DNA of 18,809 nucleotides from an uncultured Oscillospiraceae bacterium (GCA_910587285.1 CAJULM010000051.1:1-18809), one strand, 5' to 3'; counted from the stretch's first letter, positions 7,141 to 14,292 are shown. The notes: generated from the sequence alone by a model not told the origin. A program made the numbers and translations.

Positions 7141-9216
7141 ATGCCGGTGACGCGCCAGACCCCGTTAACAGAGCTGCCGGGGGTGGGCCCCGCCAGAGGA
7201 AAGAAGTTGGAAAAGCTGGGCCTGAGCACCCTGGGGGACACGCTGAACCACCTGCCCCAGCGGTACGAGGACCGGCGGGAGTGCTGCGCCCTGAAGGACG
7301 CGCCCCAGGAGCGGCCCTGCTGTGTGTCCCTCATCATCGCCGAGACGCCCCGGGTGAGCTATGTGCGCCGGGGGCTGTCCCTGGTGAAAGTGCGGGGGGT
7401 GGACGGCACAGGGTCGGTAAACATCACCTTTTTCAACCAGGACTATATCCGGGAAGTGATTCGCGCCGGGGAGAGCTATGTGTTTTTCGGCGTAGTGGAG
7501 CGCCAAGGGAATTTGTTTTCCATGACCAACCCGGTGTTTGAGCGGGAGGGGGACGGGCGGCATACGGGGCTCATCATGCCGGTATACCCCCTCACGGCGG
7601 GGATTTCCAACAACCTGCTGGCGGGGCTCACCCGCCGGGCGGTGGACGACTGCCTGGATGGACTGCCCGAAGCGCTGCCGGAGGAGGTGCGCCTGGCCCA
7701 CCGGCTGTGCCAGACCCAGTTTGCGCGAAAAAATATCCACTATCCCGCCGATTATGAGGCGCTGGCCATCGCCCGGCGGCGGATGGTGTTTGAGGAGCTG
7801 TTTGTGCTCACCTGCGGCCTGGCCCAGCTGAAGGACCGGCGCTCGGCGGGGTCGGGCCGGAGGATTTCCGGCGCGCCGGAGGAGTTTTCCGCCCTGCTGC
7901 CCTTCGCCCCCACGGCGGCACAGCGGCGGGCGATGGACGACATCTCCGCGGACCTGCGCTCCGGCAAGGCGATGAACCGGCTGGTGCAGGGGGATGTGGG
8001 CTCGGGCAAGACGGCGGTGGCCGCCTTCGGCGCGTGGGCGGCGGCGAAGAACGGGATTCAGTGCGCCCTCATGGCCCCCACCGAGCTGCTGGCGGAACAG
8101 CACGCCCGGACCATGGACGCCCTGCTCTCCCCCGCCGGGGTGCGGGTGGCGCTGCTCACCGGGTCGGTGAAGGGGGCGGAGAAAAAGGCCCTGCTGTCGG
8201 CGCTGGCGGCGGGGGAGATCGACCTGGTGGTGGGCACCCACGCCCTGTTCTCCCAGGGGGTGGAGTACCGGGAGCTGGGGCTGGTGATCGCGGATGAGCA
8301 GCACCGCTTCGGCGTGGCTCAGCGCTCCGCCCTGGCGGAGAAGGGGGGCGCCGTTCCGCCCCATGTGCTGGTCATGTCCGCCACCCCCATCCCCCGCACA
8401 CTGGCGCTCATCATCTACGGCGATTTGGACGTATCGGTGATGGACGAGCTGCCGCCGGGGCGGACGCCGGTGGCCACCTTTGCCGTGGGCGAGAACAAGC
8501 GGCAGCGAATGTATGGCTTTGTGCGCAAGCAGGTGGCCGAGGGGCGGCAGGTCTATATCGTGTGCCCCTCGGTGGAGGAGAACGGCGGCGGCTGGGAGGA
8601 CGGCCCGGGGATGGATTTGAAGGCGGTGACCTCTTACGCCCGTCAGCTGCAGGAGCAGGTGTTTCCCGACCTGCGGGTGGGATTTGTCCACGGAAAGCTG
8701 AAGCCCAGGGAAAAGGAGGCGGTGATGGCTGCCTTTGCCGGGGGGACGCTGGACGTGCTGGTGTCCACTACGGTGATTGAGGTGGGGGTGGATGTGCCCA
8801 ACGCATCGCTGATGGTGGTGGAGAACGCGGAGCGGTTCGGGCTGAGCCAGCTCCACCAGCTCCGGGGCCGGGTGGGCCGGGGGAGGCACCAAAGCTACTG
8901 CGTGCTCATGACGGCCAGCCGCAGCGAGACGGCGCGGGAGCGCCTCCGGGCGCTGTGCGCCACCAACGATGGATTCCAGATTGCAGAGGAGGACCTGCGC
9001 CTGCGGGGGCCGGGGGACTTTTTCGGCAAGCGGCAGCACGGCCTGCCCCAGCTGAAGGTGGCGGATTTCGCCGCCGATATGGAGCTGCTGAAGGAGGCCC
9101 GGCAGGCGGCGGAGGAGCTGGTCGCGGAGGACCCGGCGCTGAGCAGGCCCGCCCATGGGCTGCTCAGGGAAAAGGTGCGGGAGCTGTTCGAGGAAAACGC
9201 AGAGTTGTTTAATTGA
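7141..9216 (+). CDS. recG: ATP-dependent DNA helicase RecG
   Basis: A 691-residue superfamily 2 helicase of the length usual for RecG. It remodels stalled replication forks and branch-migrates Holliday junctions. The N-terminal wedge region opens with LPGVGPARGKKLEKLG. The helicase core shows Walker A GDVGSGKT (284-291), DEQH (385-388), SATPIPRT (413-420), and later STTVIEVGVDVPNA and QLRGRVGRG. The start is taken at the ATG at 7141 because ggagg (7128-7132) lies 8 bp upstream; the ATG at 7120 precedes that site. It is monocistronic, with its own promoter and terminator, and lies between surface-protein genes 1 and 2. It is a housekeeping gene, so it gives a stable reference point for the surrounding variable family. 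Confidence 0.97.
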   Translation: MPVTRQTPLTELPGVGPARGKKLEKLGLSTLGDTLNHLPQRYEDRRECCALKDAPQERPCCVSLIIAETPRVSYVRRGLSLVKVRGVDGTGSVNITFFNQDYIREVIRAGESYVFFGVVERQGNLFSMTNPVFEREGDGRHTGLIMPVYPLTAGISNNLLAGLTRRAVDDCLDGLPEALPEEVRLAHRLCQTQFARKNIHYPADYEALAIARRRMVFEELFVLTCGLAQLKDRRSAGSGRRISGAPEEFSALLPFAPTAAQRRAMDDISADLRSGKAMNRLVQGDVGSGKTAVAAFGAWAAAKNGIQCALMAPTELLAEQHARTMDALLSPAGVRVALLTGSVKGAEKKALLSALAAGEIDLVVGTHALFSQGVEYRELGLVIADEQHRFGVAQRSALAEKGGAVPPHVLVMSATPIPRTLALIIYGDLDVSVMDELPPGRTPVATFAVGENKRQRMYGFVRKQVAEGRQVYIVCPSVEENGGGWEDGPGMDLKAVTSYARQLQEQVFPDLRVGFVHGKLKPREKEAVMAAFAGGTLDVLVSTTVIEVGVDVPNASLMVVENAERFGLSQLHQLRGRVGRGRHQSYCVLMTASRSETARERLRALCATNDGFQIAEEDLRLRGPGDFFGKRQHGLPQLKVADFAADMELLKEARQAAEELVAEDPALSRPAHGLLREKVRELFEENAELFN

Positions 9217-9234
9217 TAAGAATTACGATGAGAA

Positions 9235-9266
9235 TTCCCGGCCGCTGCGGCGGCCGGGAAAATTTG
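9235..9266 (+). terminator. Intrinsic terminator of recG
   Basis: Stem ttcccggccgc (9235-9245) pairs with gcggccgggaa (9250-9260), followed by aatttg. Confidence 0.82.
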
Positions 9267-9269
9267 TCT

Positions 9270-9336
9270 AAGTTCACAAAATTTCCGGTCGTATTTCATA
9301 AATTCTATTGCAAATTTGTGAAAGTGATGCTATATT
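9270..9336 (+). promoter_or_regulatory. Promoter and conserved upstream block, surface-protein gene 2
   Basis: TTGCAA (9308-9313), 17-bp spacer, TATATT (9331-9336). The 44 bp ending at the -35 (9270-9313) align without gaps to the same region of genes 3 and 4, with the shared core TCTATTGC. This suggests an UP element or activator site, or simply common descent. Confidence 0.8.
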
Positions 9337-9344
9337 GAAAACAG

Positions 9345-9390
9345 AATAGACCCATGGGTCTATTGTTCGCGTCGGGACGACGTGAACAAT
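9345..9390 (+). promoter_or_regulatory. Start-site palindrome and adjoining leader hairpin, gene 2
   Basis: AATAGACCCATGGGTCTATT (9345-9364) is a perfect 20-bp palindrome beginning about two bases after the predicted start. It runs into a 13-bp hairpin (9362-9374 with 9378-9390, loop gga, one G-T pair). The arms differ in sequence from those of gene 1 but pair equally well. Confidence 0.72.
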
Positions 9391-9469
9391 ATATTTTAGC
9401 CGCGGGAAGGAGGACAGGGGTGGGCAGCGGAGACCTGCTCGGACGGACAAAGCCGTCAGATGCATGGAC

Positions 9470-9556
9470 GGCAGCATTTTGGCAAACCACGGGAAACCGT
9501 GGGACGCAAAGCTATGGGAACTAAGGCATCTGCGGGTGCTATGTCAGCCCGGCTGC
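9470..9556 (+). ncRNA. Cyclic di-GMP-I (GEMM-I) riboswitch aptamer, first of tandem pair, gene 2
   Basis: P1 gcagc (9471-9475) with gctgc (9552-9556). The core is ggcaaacc, cacg-ggaaac-cgtg, ggacgcaaagc, tatggg, then ctaaggcatc-tgcg-ggtgctatg with the closing cagcccggctgc. The GNRA-type loop and its ctaa...tatg receptor are both present. Confidence 0.92.
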
Positions 9557-9564
9557 GGGGAAGG

Positions 9565-9644
9565 GACTTGAGCAAACCACGGGAAACCGCGGGACGCAAA
9601 GCCACGGGGTCTAAGGCGCGGGAGCGCTAAGACAGCCCGGCCGC
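9565..9644 (+). ncRNA. Cyclic di-GMP-I (GEMM-I) riboswitch aptamer, second of tandem pair, gene 2
   Basis: Core gcaaacc, cacg-ggaaac-cgcg, ggacgcaaagcc, then ctaaggcgc-ggga-gcgctaag and the closing acagcccggccgcc. It follows the first aptamer after about 10-15 nt and precedes the start codon by about 47 nt. Confidence 0.92.
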
Positions 9645-9661
9645 CGGATACTTTGCATCCG
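9645..9661 (+). promoter_or_regulatory. Putative expression-platform hairpin, gene 2
   Basis: cggat (9645-9649) pairs with atccg (9657-9661) around actttgc. CTTTGC complements gcaaag both in the aptamer core and just upstream of the ribosome binding site (9672-9677). The closing pair changes from C-G in gene 1 to T-A here, keeping the stem. Confidence 0.5.
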
Positions 9662-9691
9662 TAAGTCAAGAGCAAAGAAAGGGAGAAGAAC

Positions 9692-11566
9692 ATGAAGAAA
9701 TTGAAGAAGTTTGGAAAGAGTAGTTTTGCCGTTGTGTTGTCCCTGGTGCTGTGTGCAGGTATGGTCGTGCCCGCGTTTGCGGCGTCTTTCAGTGAGCTGC
9801 AAGATGTTATCAACAATCAGTCCTCCTTAGTCAATCAGGAGACCAATGAGGTCAGAATCGGCTATGATAATGGTAACGTCACCCTTCATGAGAATGTGAC
9901 GCATGAGACGGGGGAAAGTAAGCTTACTATCTCCGGCGCCGATACGAACATCACCCTTGATCTGAACGGAAACACCATTGACGGTAATGGAGAGGTCGGC
10001 GTTATTTGGGTAAAGGATAGCGCCAGCCTGACCCTTGAGGACAGCAGCGAGGGCGGCAACGGCAAGATTACCGGAGGCAATTCCGGCCTGGGCGGCGGTG
10101 TGTTCGTCAGCACGGGCGGTAGCTTTACCATGAACGGCGGCGAGATTTCGGGGAATACTGCGGACCTCGGCGGTGGCGTCTTTATTGATGGCGGCAGTGA
10201 ATTTACGATGAACGGCGGTGCGATTTCCGGGAATTCCACGGATGAAGAAGGCGGTGGCGGCGGCGTCTATATTGCTGACGACGGAAAGTTTACCATGACC
10301 GGCGGCAAGATTTCCGGCAATACCGCCGGTATAGACGGCGGTGTGGAAGTCCTCGGCACGTTCATTATGAAGGATGGCGAGATTTCCGGAAATACCTCGA
10401 TGAGTGACAGCGGCGGCGTAGGCGTTGCCCCGGATGGAACATTCGTCATGACCGGCGGAAAGATTTCCGGGAATTTGGCTGCCAACGGCGGCGGCGGACT
10501 GAGTAACAGCGGTAGCGCCACCATGGAGGGCGGCGAGATCACCGGCAATACTGCGGGTTGGGGCGGCGGTGTGCAGAACTGGGGCAACACCGATGCCGGA
10601 GCCTCCTTTGTCATGACTGGCGGCAGTATCGCTGACAACGCCGCTAACGTATATGGTGGCGATGATATTTATAGCTGGTGCGAGGAAGGGTCGAAGGCGT
10701 ATATTAAGCTCCCCAATGCGAAGGATATGAACGCGGGGCTGGAGGGCGGCAAGCCGGTCACCGGTTGGTATTTTGATGGAGGCGCCGGCTGGGGAAACGG
10801 AGACTATGCCTATTATGAGTATAGCACCGTTGATGGTTACATTAATGGGCTTGTCCTCAAGGCCGCCCACGATGAGTACTTCCAGCTGGTTGACAGCGAG
10901 GGCAAGGTGCTGACCGAGGTGGAAAAGGGCAGTGAGATCGACCTTAGCACTCTGAATCCCGGCGAAAAGGACGGCTGGACGTTTATCGGCTGGACTGTGG
11001 ATGGCGAGCCTGCGGGCGATACCCTGACTGTGACCGGCCCCATTACGTTGGAAGCCGTGTGGGAGGAAAATGAGCCCGAGCAGCCTGAGCAGCCCGACGA
11101 GCCCACTCCCCCTGTCACTCCGCCCACCACGCCCGACGTTCCGGGCATCCCTGAGGAGCCCGGCGTGACGGAGATCGAAGACGAGGACGTGCCCCTGGCC
11201 GGCCTGCCCGTGGAGCTGGCGGCAGAGGAGCCGCTGACCCGCGGCCAGCTTATGGCCATCCTGCACTGGATGGACAGCGAGCCTGCGGCGCAGCTGGCCA
11301 CCTTTATGGACGTGGCGGCGGACCATGATTTTGCTCTGGCCATCGGCTGGGCGCAGGAGAACGGCATCGCCGTGGGCGTGAGCGCGACCGAGTTTGCCCC
11401 CGACCAGGTGGTGACTCGCGGCCAGCTCATCAACTTCCTGAACCGCTACGCCAAGTATGTTGGCTCCGACCTGGTTCTGGAGGTAGAGGGTAACGCCAAC
11501 GAGACCCTGACCTGGGCCATGGCGGAGGAGATCATCAACGATTTCTTTGCCCGGCTTTACGCGTAA
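9692..11566 (+). CDS. Secreted beta-helix surface protein 2 with InlB-type repeat and SLH-like C-terminus
   Basis: A 624-residue exported protein. The signal peptide ends at AFA-A (about residue 30). Residues ~127-320 hold about seven beta-helix rungs of the type GGGV-x-FTMNGGEISGNTA. Next is a Listeria-Bacteroides (InlB B-type) repeat (KAAHDEYF...GWTFIGWTVDGEP...ITLEAVW), a Pro-rich wall-spanning linker, the motif IEDEDVPLAG, and an SLH-like anchor with LTRGQ and VTRGQ motifs and AIGWAQENGIAVG. There is no LPXTG sortase signal. The start codon follows gggag by 6 bp. The last 480 bp and the terminator are almost identical to gene 3, while the middle is different. Role as adhesin, matrix or surface-layer protein is inferred from architecture and c-di-GMP control. 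Confidence 0.88.
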   Translation: MKKLKKFGKSSFAVVLSLVLCAGMVVPAFAASFSELQDVINNQSSLVNQETNEVRIGYDNGNVTLHENVTHETGESKLTISGADTNITLDLNGNTIDGNGEVGVIWVKDSASLTLEDSSEGGNGKITGGNSGLGGGVFVSTGGSFTMNGGEISGNTADLGGGVFIDGGSEFTMNGGAISGNSTDEEGGGGGVYIADDGKFTMTGGKISGNTAGIDGGVEVLGTFIMKDGEISGNTSMSDSGGVGVAPDGTFVMTGGKISGNLAANGGGGLSNSGSATMEGGEITGNTAGWGGGVQNWGNTDAGASFVMTGGSIADNAANVYGGDDIYSWCEEGSKAYIKLPNAKDMNAGLEGGKPVTGWYFDGGAGWGNGDYAYYEYSTVDGYINGLVLKAAHDEYFQLVDSEGKVLTEVEKGSEIDLSTLNPGEKDGWTFIGWTVDGEPAGDTLTVTGPITLEAVWEENEPEQPEQPDEPTPPVTPPTTPDVPGIPEEPGVTEIEDEDVPLAGLPVELAAEEPLTRGQLMAILHWMDSEPAAQLATFMDVAADHDFALAIGWAQENGIAVGVSATEFAPDQVVTRGQLINFLNRYAKYVGSDLVLEVEGNANETLTWAMAEEIINDFFARLYA

Positions 11567-11624
11567 TCCATAAAACGACGGCTTGACAAACGCCCCGGAC
11601 GCAGGAACGTCCGGGGCGTTTTGT
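11087..11624 (+). repeat. Near-identical 538-bp direct repeat, copy 1
   Basis: It covers the linker, the SLH-like anchor, the stop codon and the terminator of gene 2. It matches 13630-14167 of gene 3 at a constant offset of 2543 bp. I see one mismatch (near 11113), so even third codon positions agree. Confidence 0.92.
11589..11623 (+). terminator. Intrinsic terminator of surface-protein gene 2
   Basis: A perfect 13-bp stem (11589-11601 with 11608-11620) followed by tttt. Confidence 0.9.
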
Positions 11625-11626
11625 GC

Positions 11627-11693
11627 AAGTTCACAAATTTTCCTATCTTATTTCATGGACTCTATTGCAATTTTATGGAAAGAATGCTATATT
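11627..11693 (+). promoter_or_regulatory. Promoter and conserved upstream block, surface-protein gene 3
   Basis: TTGCAA (11665-11670), 17-bp spacer, TATATT (11688-11693). The 44-bp upstream block (11627-11670) is nearly the same as that of gene 2. Confidence 0.82.
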
Positions 11694-11702
11694 AAAAACA
11701 GC

Positions 11703-11744
11703 ATAGACCCATGGGTCTATTGTTCGCGTTGGGACAACGCGAAC
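11703..11744 (+). promoter_or_regulatory. Start-site palindrome and adjoining leader hairpin, gene 3
   Basis: ATAGACCCATGGGTCTAT (11703-11720), a perfect 18-bp palindrome, then a perfect 10-bp hairpin gttcgcgttg/caacgcgaac (11722-11731 with 11735-11744, loop gga). Compared with gene 2, the mid-stem changes are compensatory. Confidence 0.72.
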
Positions 11745-11825
11745 AGCGTATTTAGCCGCGGGAAGGAGGACAGGGGTGGGCAGCGGAGACCTGCTCGGAC
11801 AGACAGAGCCGTCAGACGCACGGAT

Positions 11826-11912
11826 GGCAGCATTTTGGCAAACCACGGGAAACTGTGGGACGCAAAGCTATGGGAACTAAGGCATCTGCGGATGCTACGT
11901 CAGCCCGGCTGC
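11826..11912 (+). ncRNA. Cyclic di-GMP-I (GEMM-I) riboswitch aptamer, first of tandem pair, gene 3
   Basis: Same layout as the gene 2 aptamer, with paired changes. Hairpin ggcatc-tgcg-gatgct replaces ggcatc-tgcg-ggtgct (G-T to A-T). P1 is gcagc (11827-11831) with gctgc (11908-11912). Confidence 0.92.
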
Positions 11913-11918
11913 GGGGAA

Positions 11919-12000
11919 AGGATTTGAGCAAACCGCGGGAAACCGCGGGACGCAAAGCCACGGGGTCTAAGGCGCATGGGCGCTAAGACAGCCCGGCCGC
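11919..12000 (+). ncRNA. Cyclic di-GMP-I (GEMM-I) riboswitch aptamer, second of tandem pair, gene 3
   Basis: Core gcaaacc, cgcg-ggaaac-cgcg, ggacgcaaagcc, then ctaaggcgc-atgg-gcgctaag and acagcccggccgc. The first stem here is fully Watson-Crick (cgcg/cgcg) where gene 2 has cacg/cgcg. Confidence 0.92.
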
Positions 12001-12017
12001 CGGATACTTTGCATCCG
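12001..12017 (+). promoter_or_regulatory. Putative expression-platform hairpin, gene 3
   Basis: cggat (12001-12005) pairs with atccg (12013-12017) around actttgc, identical to gene 2. gcaaag recurs at about 12026-12031, next to the ribosome binding site. Confidence 0.5.
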
Positions 12018-12045
12018 TAAATAACGCAAAGAAAGGGAGAAGAAC

Positions 12046-14109
12046 ATGAAGAAATTGAAGAAGTTTGGAAAAAGTAGTTTTGCCGTTGTGTTGTCCCTGG
12101 TGCTATGTGCAGGTATGGTTGTGCCCGCGTTTGCGGCGGTGGAATTTAACAAGGATGCGCACGTTGATGCGGACACCGGTGCATTGAAGCAAAATGAGGC
12201 AGGTGATTATGATTATTACCTGGGGGGCAATGTCACGCTGGATAAGACCCTGGTCATCGGCGCGGGCGTGGGGGCCAATATTGACCTGAATGGTTATACT
12301 CTGGCCGGTAGCGGTGAGGGTTCCGTTATCAAGGTGACTGGACAGGATGCCAAGCTGACTCTGGATGATACCAGTGAAAGCGGTGGAGGAAAGGTCACTG
12401 GCGGTACGGGTGAGGATCAGAATGGCAAAACCTATGGTGGTGGTGCATATGTCGATAGCGGCGGAAACCTCACCATAAAAGGCGGCGAAATTTCCGGCAA
12501 CCAAGCGACCCATGGTGGCGGAGTATATCTCTATAATGGCAGTACCCTTGTTGTGGATGGCGGTTTTATTTCGGACAATAAGGCGACTGGCTATGTAAGC
12601 AGCCAGGGCGGAGGCGTGTATTCCGCTGTATCATCGGCTGTGCAACCGGGAGGGACCGTTAAAACGAACAGCATTGATATAAAGAGTGGCGGTATCTCCA
12701 ATAACTCCGCTGATTTTAGCGGCGGCGGTATGTTCGCGACCAACACAAATATCAATATGTCTGGCGGTAGTATCACGAACAATTCCGCAGAAAAGTTTGG
12801 CGGCGGCGGCATATCATTTACCAATGGTAATATGCAGATGAATGGCGGCACAATTAGTGGCAATAAGGCAGGAAGTAATGGCGGCGGCATTGAGGTCGGC
12901 GGCGATGGTTACCTGACTGCTACGGATGGTGTGATTACCAATAACTTCGCAGGGAAAAACGGCGGCGGCATTTATGCTTCGGGAAGCTCTGGTATCCAGA
13001 ATGGAAAACCCGTATATTGGTATGCCAGGGTTGATATGCAAAAACTTGAGGCAAGCGGCAGCCATATCTATGGAAATACGGCAGAAACTGCTGGGGATGA
13101 TATTAATACAGGCCGGCTTGGTTATTTTTATCTAAAGGAAGCTGATGGTTGGTACTCCGACACTAAGGAAGATCGAGACAGTGAGGAAAAGGTTGGAATT
13201 ACTGTATCTGAAAATTCTGGGTATGTTACAATTGGGCAGAATAAATCAGCGAAAGCTCATGCTGAGCATACCTGGGATGAGGGCGCGACGACCGAACCAA
13301 CCTGTACGGAAGAAGGCAAGACGGTTTACACCTGCACGTACTGCAACGAGACCAAGACCGAGAACATTGAAAAGTTGGAGCACGAGTGGGGCGAGGGCAC
13401 GGTTCAGCAGGAGACCTCCTGCACGCAGGAAGGTGTGATGGTCTATACCTGTACGTGTGGTATGTCCAAGGAGGAACCCATCGAGAAGCTGGAGCACACC
13501 CCCGGCGAGGCGGTGCGTGAGAACGAGGTTCCCGCTGATTACGGTGTGGCTGGCTCCTATGAGGAAGTGGTCAAGTGTACCCACTGCGGCGAGGAGCTCA
13601 GCCGCGTGGAGAAGGAAATTCCCCCGCTGGAGCAGCCCGACGAGCCCACTCCCCCCGTCACTCCGCCCACCACGCCCGACGTTCCGGGCATCCCTGAGGA
13701 GCCCGGCGTGACGGAGATCGAAGACGAGGACGTGCCCCTGGCCGGCCTGCCCGTGGAGCTGGCGGCAGAGGAGCCGCTGACCCGCGGCCAGCTTATGGCC
13801 ATCCTGCACTGGATGGACAGCGAGCCTGCGGCGCAGCTGGCCACCTTTATGGACGTGGCGGCGGACCATGATTTTGCTCTGGCCATCGGCTGGGCGCAGG
13901 AGAACGGCATCGCCGTGGGCGTGAGCGCGACCGAGTTTGCCCCCGACCAGGTGGTGACTCGCGGCCAGCTCATCAACTTCCTGAACCGCTACGCCAAGTA
14001 TGTTGGCTCCGACCTGGTTCTGGAGGTAGAGGGTAACGCCAACGAGACCCTGACCTGGGCCATGGCGGAGGAGATCATCAACGATTTCTTTGCCCGGCTT
14101 TACGCGTAA
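12046..14109 (+). CDS. Secreted beta-helix surface protein 3 with Cys-pair repeats and SLH-like C-terminus
   Basis: A 687-residue exported protein. The signal peptide is almost identical to that of protein 2. The mature N-terminus (VEFNKDAHVD, LDKTLVIGAGVGANIDLNGYTL) resembles proteins 1 and 4. Gly/Asn-rich beta-helix rungs span about residues 129-355. From ~405 to ~520 come repeats of the type HTWDEG-x-PTCTEEGKTVYTCTYC-x-ENIEKLEH, with CxxC pairs (CTYC, CTHC) that could bind metal or form disulfides. The linker, IEDEDVPLAG motif, SLH-like anchor and terminator copy gene 2. The start codon follows aaagggag. It is the longest member. Function is inferred as for protein 2. Confidence 0.87.
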   Translation: MKKLKKFGKSSFAVVLSLVLCAGMVVPAFAAVEFNKDAHVDADTGALKQNEAGDYDYYLGGNVTLDKTLVIGAGVGANIDLNGYTLAGSGEGSVIKVTGQDAKLTLDDTSESGGGKVTGGTGEDQNGKTYGGGAYVDSGGNLTIKGGEISGNQATHGGGVYLYNGSTLVVDGGFISDNKATGYVSSQGGGVYSAVSSAVQPGGTVKTNSIDIKSGGISNNSADFSGGGMFATNTNINMSGGSITNNSAEKFGGGGISFTNGNMQMNGGTISGNKAGSNGGGIEVGGDGYLTATDGVITNNFAGKNGGGIYASGSSGIQNGKPVYWYARVDMQKLEASGSHIYGNTAETAGDDINTGRLGYFYLKEADGWYSDTKEDRDSEEKVGITVSENSGYVTIGQNKSAKAHAEHTWDEGATTEPTCTEEGKTVYTCTYCNETKTENIEKLEHEWGEGTVQQETSCTQEGVMVYTCTCGMSKEEPIEKLEHTPGEAVRENEVPADYGVAGSYEEVVKCTHCGEELSRVEKEIPPLEQPDEPTPPVTPPTTPDVPGIPEEPGVTEIEDEDVPLAGLPVELAAEEPLTRGQLMAILHWMDSEPAAQLATFMDVAADHDFALAIGWAQENGIAVGVSATEFAPDQVVTRGQLINFLNRYAKYVGSDLVLEVEGNANETLTWAMAEEIINDFFARLYA

Positions 14110-14167
14110 TCCATAAAACGACGGCTTGACAAACGCCCCGGACGCAGGAACGTCCGGGGCGTTTTGT
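13630..14167 (+). repeat. Near-identical 538-bp direct repeat, copy 2
   Basis: Partner of 11087-11624. Identity starts in the linker codons EQPDEPTPP and runs past the terminator to 14167, where the two sequences diverge at once. Confidence 0.92.
14132..14166 (+). terminator. Intrinsic terminator of surface-protein gene 3
   Basis: A 13-bp stem (14132-14144 with 14151-14163) followed by tttt; identical to the gene 2 terminator. Confidence 0.9.
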
Positions 14168-14172
14168 TGTGG

Positions 14173-14241
14173 AAAGTAAACAAAATATTCTATCATATTT
14201 TGTGGATTCTATTGCGTTTTGCCGTATGGCGGTGCTATATT
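14173..14241 (+). promoter_or_regulatory. Promoter and conserved upstream block, surface-protein gene 4
   Basis: TTGCGT (14212-14217), 18-bp spacer, TATATT (14236-14241). The upstream block (14173-14216) aligns gap-free with genes 2 and 3. Because the promoter lies here, the translation start must be downstream, at 14326. Confidence 0.75.
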
Positions 14242-14267
14242 ATGAATAGTACCGATGCGTGTAGTGA

Positions 14268-14292
14268 TATTTGTAATGGGACAATGCAAATA
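14268..14292 (+). promoter_or_regulatory. Leader hairpin of gene 4, without riboswitch
   Basis: tatttgtaat pairs with aatgcaaata around gggac (one mismatch, one G-T pair), at the place of the leader hairpins of genes 1-3. The palindrome before it is eroded (ATAGTACCGATGCGTGTAG). The 33 nt from hairpin to start codon hold only a ribosome binding site; no gcaaag core is present. Confidence 0.5.

Noticed and set aside
7165..9156. 663-codon open frame on the minus strand opposite recG
   Set aside because: Antisense shadow produced by GC-rich codon bias in recG. The opposite strand has all helicase motifs; the minus frame has no recognisable domain and is rich in His/Pro/Gln.
10070..10650. CRISPR-like or minisatellite array in the regularly spaced GGCGGC segments
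   Set aside because: The periodicity is in coding sequence, in frame, with degenerate units matching beta-helix rungs; there are no identical repeats with unique spacers.
9827..11326. 499-codon minus-strand frame opposite surface-protein gene 2, and similar ones opposite genes 3 and 4
   Set aside because: The repeated Gly/Asn codons leave the antisense frame open. The plus strand has promoter, ribosome binding site, signal peptide and terminator.
11584..11589. TTGACA (also after gene 3 near 14127 and gene 4 near 15887) as a -35 box
   Set aside because: No -10 lies at 16-18 bp; the site is just 5' of the terminator stem and is copied with it. The real promoters are further downstream.
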